Shown in pieces: positions 47,133-55,631 of a DNA stretch of 64,000 nt. Origin of the DNA: Flagellimonas chongwuensis (GTDB taxonomy: Bacteria > Bacteroidota > Bacteroidia > Flavobacteriales > Flavobacteriaceae); NCBI RefSeq assembly GCF_013376415.1, contig NZ_WYET01000002.1, positions 1 through 64,000 of the forward strand, read 5' to 3'. The notes under the pieces are model-generated. The model was not told where the DNA came from and made no database searches. It was given only the letters and a program-made list of their open reading frames with translations. Within the stretch, counting starts at the first letter, position 1; each line of letters opens with the position of its first letter. Made by a program: the position numbers and the translations under genes.

Positions 47133-48731
47133 CTAGTAGCCAGGATTCTGGCTCAGGTTTGTGTTGGTGTTAAGTTCTTCCAGACCTATGGGAAACAAAA
47201 TAGTGTGTTCTCCTTGTGGAGTATGGTTATACCAATTCTTTGTCTGGTACACACCAAATCGAATCATATCGGATCTTCTTCTTGCCTCTGCAGCGAACTC
47301 CCATCCCAATTCATCCAAAAATCGACCGTATGGCACAGCAGATTGGTCTCCTGGTTCGTCTATGGTTCCATCTTCGGCCAACGTTCCATACTCCACCGTG
47401 GTATCCCCTTCAAGTTCAGTTCCTGTAACGGTGGCCTCGGCAGGATCTTCAAAAGAACGTAAACGAACCTGCGTTACTATGGTAGCTGCTTCATCGGCTC
47501 GGTTAGTCCTTAGGAGAGCTTCGGCCTTCATCATAAGTACATCTGTATATCTAAGAAAAGGGAAATCAACGCTGAGTCCTCCGGTGGCACCAGATTCTAT
47601 TTCATACTTACCACATCTAAAACCGTCTGTAAAATCACAATCGTAAATACTTGGCATCTCCTTTCTTAGGGTCATTACCACACTGCCATCGGAAGCGTTC
47701 AATTGGTCTCCCATCAACCAGGTATCCGCCAAGCGTTTATCATTGGCATTATAACTATCTATAAATTGTGGATTACAACTAGACCCTCCCCAAGGTTGGG
47801 CCTGCATATCAAAAACCAATCTATGATCTGGCAAAAGCATTTTCATATGGGCGCTCCAATCTCCTGCAAATATTTGATCGTAAGGAATCGCGAACACCAT
47901 TTCCGGATTTCCTTGGTTCTCTGTACTAAAGATATCGGAGTAATTCGACGATAGCTCAAAAGCTCCGCTGGATATAATTTCATCACACGCATCGATAACG
48001 TTTCCCCATTGGGCGGTTCCTGTATATACCTCGGCGTTTAAATACACACGTGCCAGAACATGATAAGCAGCCCACTTCGTCATACGGCCATAGGTCGATT
48101 GATCTACGACCTCAGTAAGGTTGGGTATAACCTCTGTCAACTCGGATACAATAAAGTTGTACACTTCTGCACGTGGGCTCTGTACCGGAAGTTCATCACT
48201 ATAACTAGCTATAATGGGAACGTTGCCATGGGTGTCTACCAACATAGAATAGTACAATGCCCTTAAGGCCCTCATTTCTGAAATAATGGCAGATGCCTGC
48301 TCTTCGCTCACCGGTAGTTCTCCAGATTCGACTTGTAGAATCACCCTATTGGCACTATTGATCCCATTAAAACAGGTAATCCATGTGTTTCTTGGTTGCC
48401 ATTGGGTCTCTGTCCATTCATGAAAGTGCATTCTTTTGTATGTACCTCCATCATCCCAACCATTGGGGCGTGTTGGAGTCACGAACATATCGCCGGGCTC
48501 TTCCTGCAAATCAAAATACCCTTGCCAACCCATTACAAATCGCATTGGCGTGTAAGCGGATGCCATAACCGAAATGATATCGGATTCCGAAGGCACAAAA
48601 GAGGATTCTGTCACTTCCGAGAACACTTCTTCCTCCAAGTCGGTACAGGCAATTGGCAAGAGCAATAAACTTGCCAGGAGCGTCAAAATTTTTGGTATAA
48701 GTGAATTCACTTTGTTCAATATATTTTTCAT
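47133..48731 (-). CDS. SusD/RagB family lipoprotein (second pair)
   Basis: About 533 residues from the ATG at 48729-48731, 10 bp after the susC stop. The signal peptide ends LLPIACTDLEEEV with the lipid Cys near residue 29. TPR-like helices (SEMRALRALYYSMLVDTHGNVPII; AAYHVLARVYLN) and the C-terminal GRFLDELGWEFAAEARRRSDMIRFG are typical of SusD. It probably caps the SusC barrel and binds the substrate of the neighbouring hydroxyproline/arabinoside genes. A farther upstream ATG at 48824 would lie inside susC and is rejected. Confidence 0.93.
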   Translation of the reverse strand: MKNILNKVNSLIPKILTLLASLLLLPIACTDLEEEVFSEVTESSFVPSESDIISVMASAYTPMRFVMGWQGYFDLQEEPGDMFVTPTRPNGWDDGGTYKRMHFHEWTETQWQPRNTWITCFNGINSANRVILQVESGELPVSEEQASAIISEMRALRALYYSMLVDTHGNVPIIASYSDELPVQSPRAEVYNFIVSELTEVIPNLTEVVDQSTYGRMTKWAAYHVLARVYLNAEVYTGTAQWGNVIDACDEIISSGAFELSSNYSDIFSTENQGNPEMVFAIPYDQIFAGDWSAHMKMLLPDHRLVFDMQAQPWGGSSCNPQFIDSYNANDKRLADTWLMGDQLNASDGSVVMTLRKEMPSIYDCDFTDGFRCGKYEIESGATGGLSVDFPFLRYTDVLMMKAEALLRTNRADEAATIVTQVRLRSFEDPAEATVTGTELEGDTTVEYGTLAEDGTIDEPGDQSAVPYGRFLDELGWEFAAEARRRSDMIRFGVYQTKNWYNHTPQGEHTILFPIGLEELNTNTNLSQNPGY

Positions 48732-48741
48732 GATATTTTTT

Positions 48742-51741
48742 TTAGAATGTGAAGTTGATTCCCAATGTAAATGTTCTGATGGAGGGGTACTTATCCCTGT
48801 TATCATTACCTGGAACAATTCCATCGTTAGGAGTGCGGTTTCTATTTACTTCTGGGTCTATCCCCTTATATCCCGTAATAGTCGCCAAGTTGAGTCCGGA
48901 TGCATATATACGGAAGCTTTGAGCAAACTTGATGGCATCCTTGGGCAGAGTGTATCCCAAGGTAACGTTATCTATCTTTAGGAAATCCCCGTCTTCCACA
49001 TAGTAGCTCACAAATCGTTGTACATCTTGCAGGACAGCCTTACCATAAACCATATCATAAGCGGAGTCCAATGTATTGTAACTGATGGTTGGATTTTCGT
49101 AGAACATTCTGGAAAAGTTCAATATTTGATAATCCAATGCTCCTCTTAAATTTACCATCAAGTCCCAGTTCTTATACTTAACCGTATTGTTCCAGCTATA
49201 GTAGGCTTTTGGCAAACCGTTCCCCAGTACTTGTCTATCGTCGGTTGTGGCCTCGGTTGCAGGAACAAGTGTGCCATCAGGACGTTCTATGACCCATATG
49301 CCGTCATCAGTAATATCCACACTTTTTAATCCATAAAAGTTCCCTATGGGCTGACCTTCCTGTACCCTGTGCGTACTAATCTGTATTGGCTCGCCCGTAT
49401 ATCCCTCGTCAAAGAAATCATTGGTCAATTGGAACTCGCCATTGGACAATGATACTACTTCGTTTGTATTTGTGGAATAGGTAAGGTTTGCGGTCCATTC
49501 GAAGTTATCCGTTTGAAAAGGGGTTACGTTCAATAGAAATTCCAGACCTGTATTTTTAATCTGCGCTACGTTTGCCGCAATTGTACCAAAAAAGTAAGGA
49601 GGAGTTGGCACGCTATAATTGAGCAGTGCATCCTTTGTGGTTCTGTTATAATAATCTACGGAACCATTGATGCGCCCATCCAGCACCCCAAAATCCAACC
49701 CAAGGTTAAATTCTTCCTTTTTCTCCCAACGCAGGTTTGGATTTGCGTTACGCGAAGGCACCAATTCTCTTACCCATTGGCCATTGTTCAAGAAATAATC
49801 TCCATACGTTAGTCCGCTCAAAGCTTGGTAATTTGCTCCCGCATTGATTCCTGTAATACCAAACCCTGTTCTTAACTTAAGATTGGACAACCAATCCCAG
49901 TTATCTGCAAAAGATTCCTGATCTACACGCCAACCTAGAGAAATACCAGGAAAGTTTCCCCATTTGTTATCTTCACCAAATCTGGAAGATCCTTCACGAC
50001 GCATACTTGCCATTAAAAGATAACGGTCATCATAGTTGTAGGTGACCCTCGAGAAAAATGCGATCAATTTATCGGAATACTTATCACTTCCCATACCTGC
50101 TTCACCCAATTGCAGACCTTGACCACTGCCTAAATTATTGTAGGTGAATCCATCTGTTGGGAAACGACGGTTGGTTGCCCAAAAGCCCTCGGTGGTATTG
50201 TCCTCGTAGTTATATCCTACCAGACCGGTAACTTTATGCTTTCCAAAACTGTTATCATAATCCACGGTAAACTGCCCATAGTTTCCAACATAATCATTGG
50301 TCCCCCTTGATGCAAAGCCCTCTTGCCCATTTTTAGTAGTGGAAACATGGTTTTTTGTTTGATAAAAACCTCTAATATTTGAATCTCCTTTGCGTGTATA
50401 GAGTCCTTTCACCGTAAGATTATCCCCAAAATCATAGCTCAGGGAAAAATCGAACCTAGTGTTCCTATATCTGTTCTGACCAATTGTTTCCTGTATATAG
50501 GCAACAGGGTTATCATAGAAGTACACATCTCTTTCGTACCAGGTACCATCTCCGTTGTAAACAGGCTCCGTTGGGTTCCTAATCAAGGCCTGTCTGTATA
50601 TGTACGGGTTAAAGCTTGTTCCGTCGCCCAAGGCATTAAAGGTCTGTTCGCTCAATATCACCCCAACGTTTGCCTTTAATCTGTCATCGAACATGGCATG
50701 GTTCACACTTACTCTTGCGGTATGCCTCTTGTTATCGGATTTTAGAAAAATACCTTCGATATCCCTGTAGTTCAATGAGGCCGTCATATTGGAAGTTGAA
50801 TTACCTGCCCTGAAAATCAGGTTATGTACTTGGCTGTAGGCATCGCGGGTAATTTGGTCAACCCAATCTGTATCGGATCCAAAGTCCTCAACATTTGCAC
50901 CATTAAAAGTGTAACCTTCATTAAATTTTTGTCTCAACTCTCCAGCATCCAGAAAGTCCAGTCTATCCGCAATTGTAGATAAGGACGCATAGCCGTTATA
51001 TTCAATGGTCGGTTTCATATCTGCACTACCCTTTTTTGTGGTAATGATGATTACACCATTGGTACCACGCGTTCCATAAATAGCTGTCGCCGAACCGTCT
51101 TTCAATACATCTATCGATTCAATATCTTCTGGTGCCACGGTATTCAAACTTCCGGGAACTCCATCTACCAAAACCAACGGATTCGACCCACCTGTTAGCG
51201 AGGAAAAACCCCGTAAGTTGATTTGCGTTCCTTCCGTGGGGTCGCCCGAAGGCGCGGAAACGGACAGACCAGCAACCTTACCTTGTATAAGCTGCGCGGC
51301 ATCCTTTACATTTCCCTGTACAAAGTCCTCGGACTTTACTGTTGCCACGGAACTGGTTACATCGGCACGTGTTTGCGTACCGTAACCTATCACAACTACT
51401 TCTGACAATTGCTGTAAATCTTCTTTCAATACTACATTGATAGAACTGTTTCCCTGAACAGCAATCTCTTGGGTCAAAAAGCCTAGATAGGAAAAGACAA
51501 GTACAGCATCCGATTGGGATATGGTAATTTCATAGTTACCATCAAAGTTGGTTGCAGTTCCGTTGGTAGTGTTCTTCTCTAGAACGGCCGCACCGGCAAT
51601 CGGGATACCCTGCTCGTCCGTAACGCTACCTGTAATTGTTTGTTGAGAGTATCCAGCTTGCCAAATCAAAAGGCAAAACACGGAAAACAGAAACTGTTTT
51701 TTTCCCAAACATTTTTTGAATAAAAAGCTAGCCAATTTCAT
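48742..51741 (-). CDS. SusC/RagA TonB-dependent transporter (second pair)
   Basis: A 999-residue outer-membrane transporter. Signal peptide to about GYSQ (residue 32), CarbopepD_reg_2 domain about 33-110 (TITGSVTDEQGIPIAGAAV), plug about 115-240 with NPLVLVDGVPG, then the barrel ending in a terminal aromatic residue. No STN domain, so it is not a sigma-linked signaller like the first SusC; control must come from its promoter, which carries both the motif shared with the hydroxyproline operon and a palindrome. Likely importer of arabinosylated or hydroxyproline-rich fragments, by context only. Confidence 0.95.
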   Translation of the reverse strand: MKLASFLFKKCLGKKQFLFSVFCLLIWQAGYSQQTITGSVTDEQGIPIAGAAVLEKNTTNGTATNFDGNYEITISQSDAVLVFSYLGFLTQEIAVQGNSSINVVLKEDLQQLSEVVVIGYGTQTRADVTSSVATVKSEDFVQGNVKDAAQLIQGKVAGLSVSAPSGDPTEGTQINLRGFSSLTGGSNPLVLVDGVPGSLNTVAPEDIESIDVLKDGSATAIYGTRGTNGVIIITTKKGSADMKPTIEYNGYASLSTIADRLDFLDAGELRQKFNEGYTFNGANVEDFGSDTDWVDQITRDAYSQVHNLIFRAGNSTSNMTASLNYRDIEGIFLKSDNKRHTARVSVNHAMFDDRLKANVGVILSEQTFNALGDGTSFNPYIYRQALIRNPTEPVYNGDGTWYERDVYFYDNPVAYIQETIGQNRYRNTRFDFSLSYDFGDNLTVKGLYTRKGDSNIRGFYQTKNHVSTTKNGQEGFASRGTNDYVGNYGQFTVDYDNSFGKHKVTGLVGYNYEDNTTEGFWATNRRFPTDGFTYNNLGSGQGLQLGEAGMGSDKYSDKLIAFFSRVTYNYDDRYLLMASMRREGSSRFGEDNKWGNFPGISLGWRVDQESFADNWDWLSNLKLRTGFGITGINAGANYQALSGLTYGDYFLNNGQWVRELVPSRNANPNLRWEKKEEFNLGLDFGVLDGRINGSVDYYNRTTKDALLNYSVPTPPYFFGTIAANVAQIKNTGLEFLLNVTPFQTDNFEWTANLTYSTNTNEVVSLSNGEFQLTNDFFDEGYTGEPIQISTHRVQEGQPIGNFYGLKSVDITDDGIWVIERPDGTLVPATEATTDDRQVLGNGLPKAYYSWNNTVKYKNWDLMVNLRGALDYQILNFSRMFYENPTISYNTLDSAYDMVYGKAVLQDVQRFVSYYVEDGDFLKIDNVTLGYTLPKDAIKFAQSFRIYASGLNLATITGYKGIDPEVNRNRTPNDGIVPGNDNRDKYPSIRTFTLGINFTF

Positions 51742-51830
51742 AATACATGTTTAGTTTGTTTAGTTAATTGCTTTCATAAAATCGATACTCCGTTATTCTT
51801 TAAAATGAGTTAAGAATTAAGAAGCGTTAA

Positions 51831-51846
51831 ATTTACACTTGTAAAT
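51831..51846. promoter_or_regulatory. Perfect 16-bp palindrome (candidate arabinose-regulator operator) over the susC -7 region
   Basis: ATTTACACTTGTAAAT is a perfect inverted repeat (7-bp arms, CT spacer). It overlaps the putative -7 element at 51842-51849, where a bound repressor would block RNA polymerase. Its core ACACTTGTAAA recurs on the minus strand in the gap between the Nudix regulator and the arabinose operon (28158-28168). Confidence 0.6.
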
Positions 51847-51906
51847 GTAATCTTCTGAATACTAAGTTTTCGGGAAATATTATCCGGTTTTGATACTATA
51901 TTGACC
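51842..51906 (-). promoter_or_regulatory. Putative activator site and -7 element of the second susCD operon
   Basis: ATACTATATTGACC at 51893-51906 is the third copy of the motif seen before the hydroxyproline and peptidase operons. TACATTTA on the minus strand (51849-51842) lies 44 nt downstream and fits TAnnTTTG but for the last base. No -33 element is visible. A leader of roughly 95 nt would separate it from the susC ATG. Confidence 0.55.
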
Positions 51907-52117
51907 AATAGGTGGGTATTTTACATATATAACCGTTTTAATCCTATCAGTCAGAAAATAACAAGTATGTTTTCAACACTTAATAGTTATTAAATCGTTA
52001 TTTCATGAGAAGACGAAAACAATCTGCCCTTCAGAACAAAAAGTCATCATTTTAAATAATTCCCGTTTCTAAAAAAATTATACAAAACATTAACTTTAAG
52101 GATTCAATTCAAATTGA

Positions 52118-53488
52118 TTGTACACGATAATAGACATAGAGACCACAGGGAACGGAATCAAGGGCAACAAGATTACCGAGATTTCCATTTTTAAATATGA
52201 TGGTGGTCAAATTGTGGGCGAGTTCACGTCCTTGGTCAACCCTGAAAGCCCCATCCCTTATTTTATTACAGGACTTACGGGAATCGATGATCAAATGGTT
52301 CAAAATGCACCTACGTTTAAGGAGATTGCCCCAAACGTTTTGCGCATTACTGACGGCTGTATTTTTGTGGCCCACTCCGTTAACTTTGATTACGGGGTGA
52401 TCAAAGAGGAGTTTCGACAAATCGGAGTGGACTTTACCCGTAAAAAACTTTGCACGGTCCGCCTATCCAGAAAGTTGATACCGGGCCTTCGCTCCTATAG
52501 TTTGGGGAAACTATGTTCTGCAGTGAACATTCCATTGGTGGATAGGCACCGTGCTCGCGGAGATGCCCATGCCACCGTTCTGCTGTTCGAAAAACTCTTG
52601 GAGCAACCTGAATCCGAACTGGTATTCAAAAGGTTTTTGAACGCCAGAAGTCAAGAAGCTACCCTCCCGCCCCATTTGTCCAAAGCTGTTTTTGATAAAA
52701 TCCCTCAACAACCGGGCATCTATTATTTTATGAACCAGAAAGGGGAAATTATCTATGTGGGAAAGGCCATCAACCTAAAAAAACGGGTGTTGGGGCACTT
52801 CTATGACAAGAGCCGCAAAGAACTTCAAATGTGCAGTGAAACGGCCAATATTGATTTTAAGTTAGCAGGCAGCGAATTAGTGGCCCTATTGATGGAGTCC
52901 GCAGAAATAAAACGACTTTTCCCTCCTTACAACCGCGCTCAAAAAAGACAGGGCAAGCAATATGCCATTTTCACCTACGAGGATAGAAACGGGATTATGC
53001 ACTTGGCATACAATATTATTAAGGGTGTTCCAAGTCCGTTGAAAGTCTTCCATAATCAAACTGAATGCCGAGCGTATTTGGAAGAAGTCTGCAAAAGTTT
53101 TTCGCTCTGTCCTAAATATTGCCATCTACAAGAGACAACTACCGCTTGCTCACATCATGAAATTGATACCTGCGAAGGAATTTGCAGGGGCGAAGAAACG
53201 TCACAGGATTACAACCAAAAAGTCGAGGAAGCGATAGTTCACATGAAAATGCTATCATCGGAAGTTCGCATAATCAAAGAAAAAGGCAGGGCGGAAAATG
53301 AGAGTGCGGTGGTTTTAATTGCCGACGGAATCTACAAAGGCTTTGGTTTTATTGATACCGATATCGAAATATCCACATTGGAGGATATCGAAGCTTTTAT
53401 TACACCACAGAAGCATACTTTGGAAACAGAAAGTATTCTTACCCAATATTTTTTGAAGCATAGCAAAAGTCAAGTGCTTGCCACATAA
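52118..53488 (+). CDS. DnaQ-type 3'-5' exonuclease fused to a UvrC-like GIY-YIG nuclease domain
   Basis: A 456-residue fusion. Residues 1-165 are a DEDDh exonuclease: YTIIDIETTG (ExoI), HSVNFDYGVIKEEF (ExoII) and HRARGDAHAT (ExoIII). About 195-290 is a GIY-YIG domain, GIYYFMNQKGEIIYVGKAINLKKRV, as in UvrC/Cho. The C-terminal part has a Cys-rich cluster (CPKYCHLQ, CSHHEIDTCEGICRG). It probably trims or cuts damaged DNA. The start is the TTG at 52118: the codon before it is a TGA stop in frame and no ATG follows before the ExoI motif. Confidence 0.9.
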   Translation: MYTIIDIETTGNGIKGNKITEISIFKYDGGQIVGEFTSLVNPESPIPYFITGLTGIDDQMVQNAPTFKEIAPNVLRITDGCIFVAHSVNFDYGVIKEEFRQIGVDFTRKKLCTVRLSRKLIPGLRSYSLGKLCSAVNIPLVDRHRARGDAHATVLLFEKLLEQPESELVFKRFLNARSQEATLPPHLSKAVFDKIPQQPGIYYFMNQKGEIIYVGKAINLKKRVLGHFYDKSRKELQMCSETANIDFKLAGSELVALLMESAEIKRLFPPYNRAQKRQGKQYAIFTYEDRNGIMHLAYNIIKGVPSPLKVFHNQTECRAYLEEVCKSFSLCPKYCHLQETTTACSHHEIDTCEGICRGEETSQDYNQKVEEAIVHMKMLSSEVRIIKEKGRAENESAVVLIADGIYKGFGFIDTDIEISTLEDIEAFITPQKHTLETESILTQYFLKHSKSQVLAT

Positions 53489-53491
53489 AAG

Positions 53492-54268
53492 TTATGATTT
53501 AGGCCTCAGAACCACTTTGAATTGAGCTGTATCCTTCAACTCTTGGAAACCTTGGTGCAAATTGGATTGCTCCACGGCATAGGGGTAGAAGGTAATCGGT
53601 TCTATGCATACCATGTTCCGAACCTCCGTCCAACACATAAAATTGCCAAAACCTTCGGTTTCTATGGTGATTTCCTTTTCATCCCTTAATGTGATGGAAG
53701 TACAATCATCCACTTGTAATGCTCGGCTCCCAACGGCCAACACCTCATCCAACGAAATCTCTTTGCCCTTTGCCAAAATTACAGGTGATTTTGAGTGCAG
53801 TTTAAATGCTGGATGGTATCCCAACATAAATGGCATTGCCTCTTCTCCAGAAACCTTAAAATGGATTTCAAGGCTGTTATCCGTCAACAAAAATGATTTC
53901 TCAAACCTAAAATCGTAGGGCCAGGTAAGTTTTTCTTCTGTTGATTTCTCTGGGAACTTTGAGTTATACACTCCTGTTCCCGATTGATACTCCTTGACAA
54001 AAACCGCGGATGTCTCTGTTTGATGTTCCAATTGGTAATCCATTTGGCGTAAAAGCCCATGTTGATCCTGCACAGCTTCTCCTTTCGGTGTTTTTACGCG
54101 AAACCCGGCCTCGTTCACCGGACCGATGATGGGAAACATTTCCGTATCGGCGCTTCCCCAACCAGGGCTCCCCTTTTGGTGGATAAATTGGTGACCGTTA
54201 ACTTCGTAGCCTACCAGCTCTCCTGCATCAATTTTTACTGTGGTATTATTTACGCTAAGTGTTACCAT
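53492..54268 (-). CDS. Aldose 1-epimerase family protein
   Basis: A 258-residue cytoplasmic protein of the galactose-mutarotase-like fold: GELVGYEVNGHQFIHQKGSPGWG, EMFPIIGPV, QDQHGLLRQMDYQL and the strand MPFMLGYHPAFKL, with His residues in the positions used by the family. It is shorter than GalM and lacks a signal peptide, so it may act on sugar phosphates or free sugars in the cell. The start ATG overlaps the stop of the upstream M20 peptidase (TAATG), so they form an operon. Substrate unknown. Confidence 0.85.
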   Translation of the reverse strand: MVTLSVNNTTVKIDAGELVGYEVNGHQFIHQKGSPGWGSADTEMFPIIGPVNEAGFRVKTPKGEAVQDQHGLLRQMDYQLEHQTETSAVFVKEYQSGTGVYNSKFPEKSTEEKLTWPYDFRFEKSFLLTDNSLEIHFKVSGEEAMPFMLGYHPAFKLHSKSPVILAKGKEISLDEVLAVGSRALQVDDCTSITLRDEKEITIETEGFGNFMCWTEVRNMVCIEPITFYPYAVEQSNLHQGFQELKDTAQFKVVLRPKS

Positions 54269-55566
54269 TATTTTGTATTTATCAATCGGTAGATGAGAAT
54301 TGCTGTACGCTTGGTCAAGGCTTCAATAGTGTTCAGGTTAACGGTTTCTTGAGGCGTATGCGCATTACTTCCCATGGTTCCCAGACCGTCCAGCCCATCC
54401 ACATATTCAGCCACGAAGGACACATCGGCCGCTCCCCTTTTTCCTGGGTCGTAGGCCAACACCTCTCCTTGTTTTAGGTCCAAGCTCACTTCGTTCAAAG
54501 TTTGTAGCAAAGCTAGATTACCTTCCGTTGGCTGCATGGCAGGATAACTATCCGTAAAACTTACACTTGCAGAGGTCTGCGGCAAGTTATTGGCAACGAT
54601 TTCCCTCATCTTGTTCCTAGCACGCTCCTTTTGCTCTTCGGATATGAAACGGAGACCGCCTTTAACAATCGCCTTTTGAGCGACCACATTGGTTTTCCCA
54701 AAAGCATCGCCCTTGCTGGTCAATTCATCATAGTTTACGAAGGTGCCCCCAAGCAAAACACCTGGATTGAAGGTCAACAGGTCTTCACCTTTGACATCGG
54801 TATAAAATTGATGAAGGATCCTCGACATTTCAAAAATGGCTCCGGCACCCGTACCTTCACTAAAAATTCCAGAGGAATGGGCCCGTTTTCCCTCCACCTC
54901 TACGGCCCAGCCAGAAGCTCCTCTTCGGGCCACGGTGGCATAGTTAAATCCGGTGGAGGTTTCAAAGCCAAGGGCAATATCGCTTCGCTTGGCAGCATCA
55001 ATCAAATCTTTTCTGCTTATTGACAGAGGTTTCCCCGTACTTTCTTCATCCCCTGTAAACGCAACGATAATCTGGGCATCGTTCAGCAGGCCATTATCAG
55101 AAAGTGCCTTTAAGGCATAGAGTACGATGACATCCCCACCTTTCATGTCGTTTCCGCCGGGGGCATGGGCAATGCTATCGTTGACCATTTCAAACGTCTG
55201 GAATGGGCTATCTTCTTCAAAAACAGTATCCAAATGCCCTATCAGCAACAGTTTTTTTCCCTTGTTTCCGGTGGTTTCCGCAAAAAGATGACCTGAACGG
55301 TTCATCTCTGCGGGCATTTCTATCCAATTGGTCTCAAAACCAATTTGGTCAAAGGCATCTTTAAAAACCATACCCACTTCCTTCACACCTTTGGCGTTCA
55401 GGGTACCACTATTAATGTTGACCACTTTTTCCAAAAAATCTATGGCTTCGGTATTGTTCTGCTCTATGGTAGAGACAATCTTTTTTTCTGTTCTGGAAAG
55501 TTTTTGTGCAGAAACAAAAGCAACAAAAAGCATTGCAATAAGGCTGGAAGTATATTGAATTTTCAT
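54268..55566 (-). CDS. M20 family metallopeptidase (glutamate carboxypeptidase-like), secreted
   Basis: A 432-residue exopeptidase with a signal peptide (FVSAQ). Zinc-site motifs: LLIGHLDTVF (about 110), APGGNDMKGGDVIVLYAL (about 137) with the bridging Asp, and AFTGDEESTGKP with the catalytic Glu (about 168); a dimerisation lid lies in the middle and the last His is in MGSNAHTPQETVNL. Removes C-terminal residues, often Glu or Asp, from peptides or folates. Co-transcribed with the downstream epimerase gene. Confidence 0.9.
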   Translation of the reverse strand: MKIQYTSSLIAMLFVAFVSAQKLSRTEKKIVSTIEQNNTEAIDFLEKVVNINSGTLNAKGVKEVGMVFKDAFDQIGFETNWIEMPAEMNRSGHLFAETTGNKGKKLLLIGHLDTVFEEDSPFQTFEMVNDSIAHAPGGNDMKGGDVIVLYALKALSDNGLLNDAQIIVAFTGDEESTGKPLSISRKDLIDAAKRSDIALGFETSTGFNYATVARRGASGWAVEVEGKRAHSSGIFSEGTGAGAIFEMSRILHQFYTDVKGEDLLTFNPGVLLGGTFVNYDELTSKGDAFGKTNVVAQKAIVKGGLRFISEEQKERARNKMREIVANNLPQTSASVSFTDSYPAMQPTEGNLALLQTLNEVSLDLKQGEVLAYDPGKRGAADVSFVAEYVDGLDGLGTMGSNAHTPQETVNLNTIEALTKRTAILIYRLINTK

Positions 55567-55631
55567 GGTGGGTTATTTTGTCTGCCAAGTTATCAATTTA
55601 GAATGATAAACACCAAGTTGGACAACATCTT

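Larger units (their letters stand above)
51742..52117. other. Intergenic regulatory region upstream of the second susC
   Basis: This 376-bp gap is AT-rich and non-coding. It holds the susC promoter and two candidate regulator sites (51831-51846 and 51893-51906) listed separately. Nothing else of note is seen in its outer half (about 51910-52117) except the TTG start of the plus-strand exonuclease gene at its edge, preceded directly by an in-frame TGA. Confidence 0.7.
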
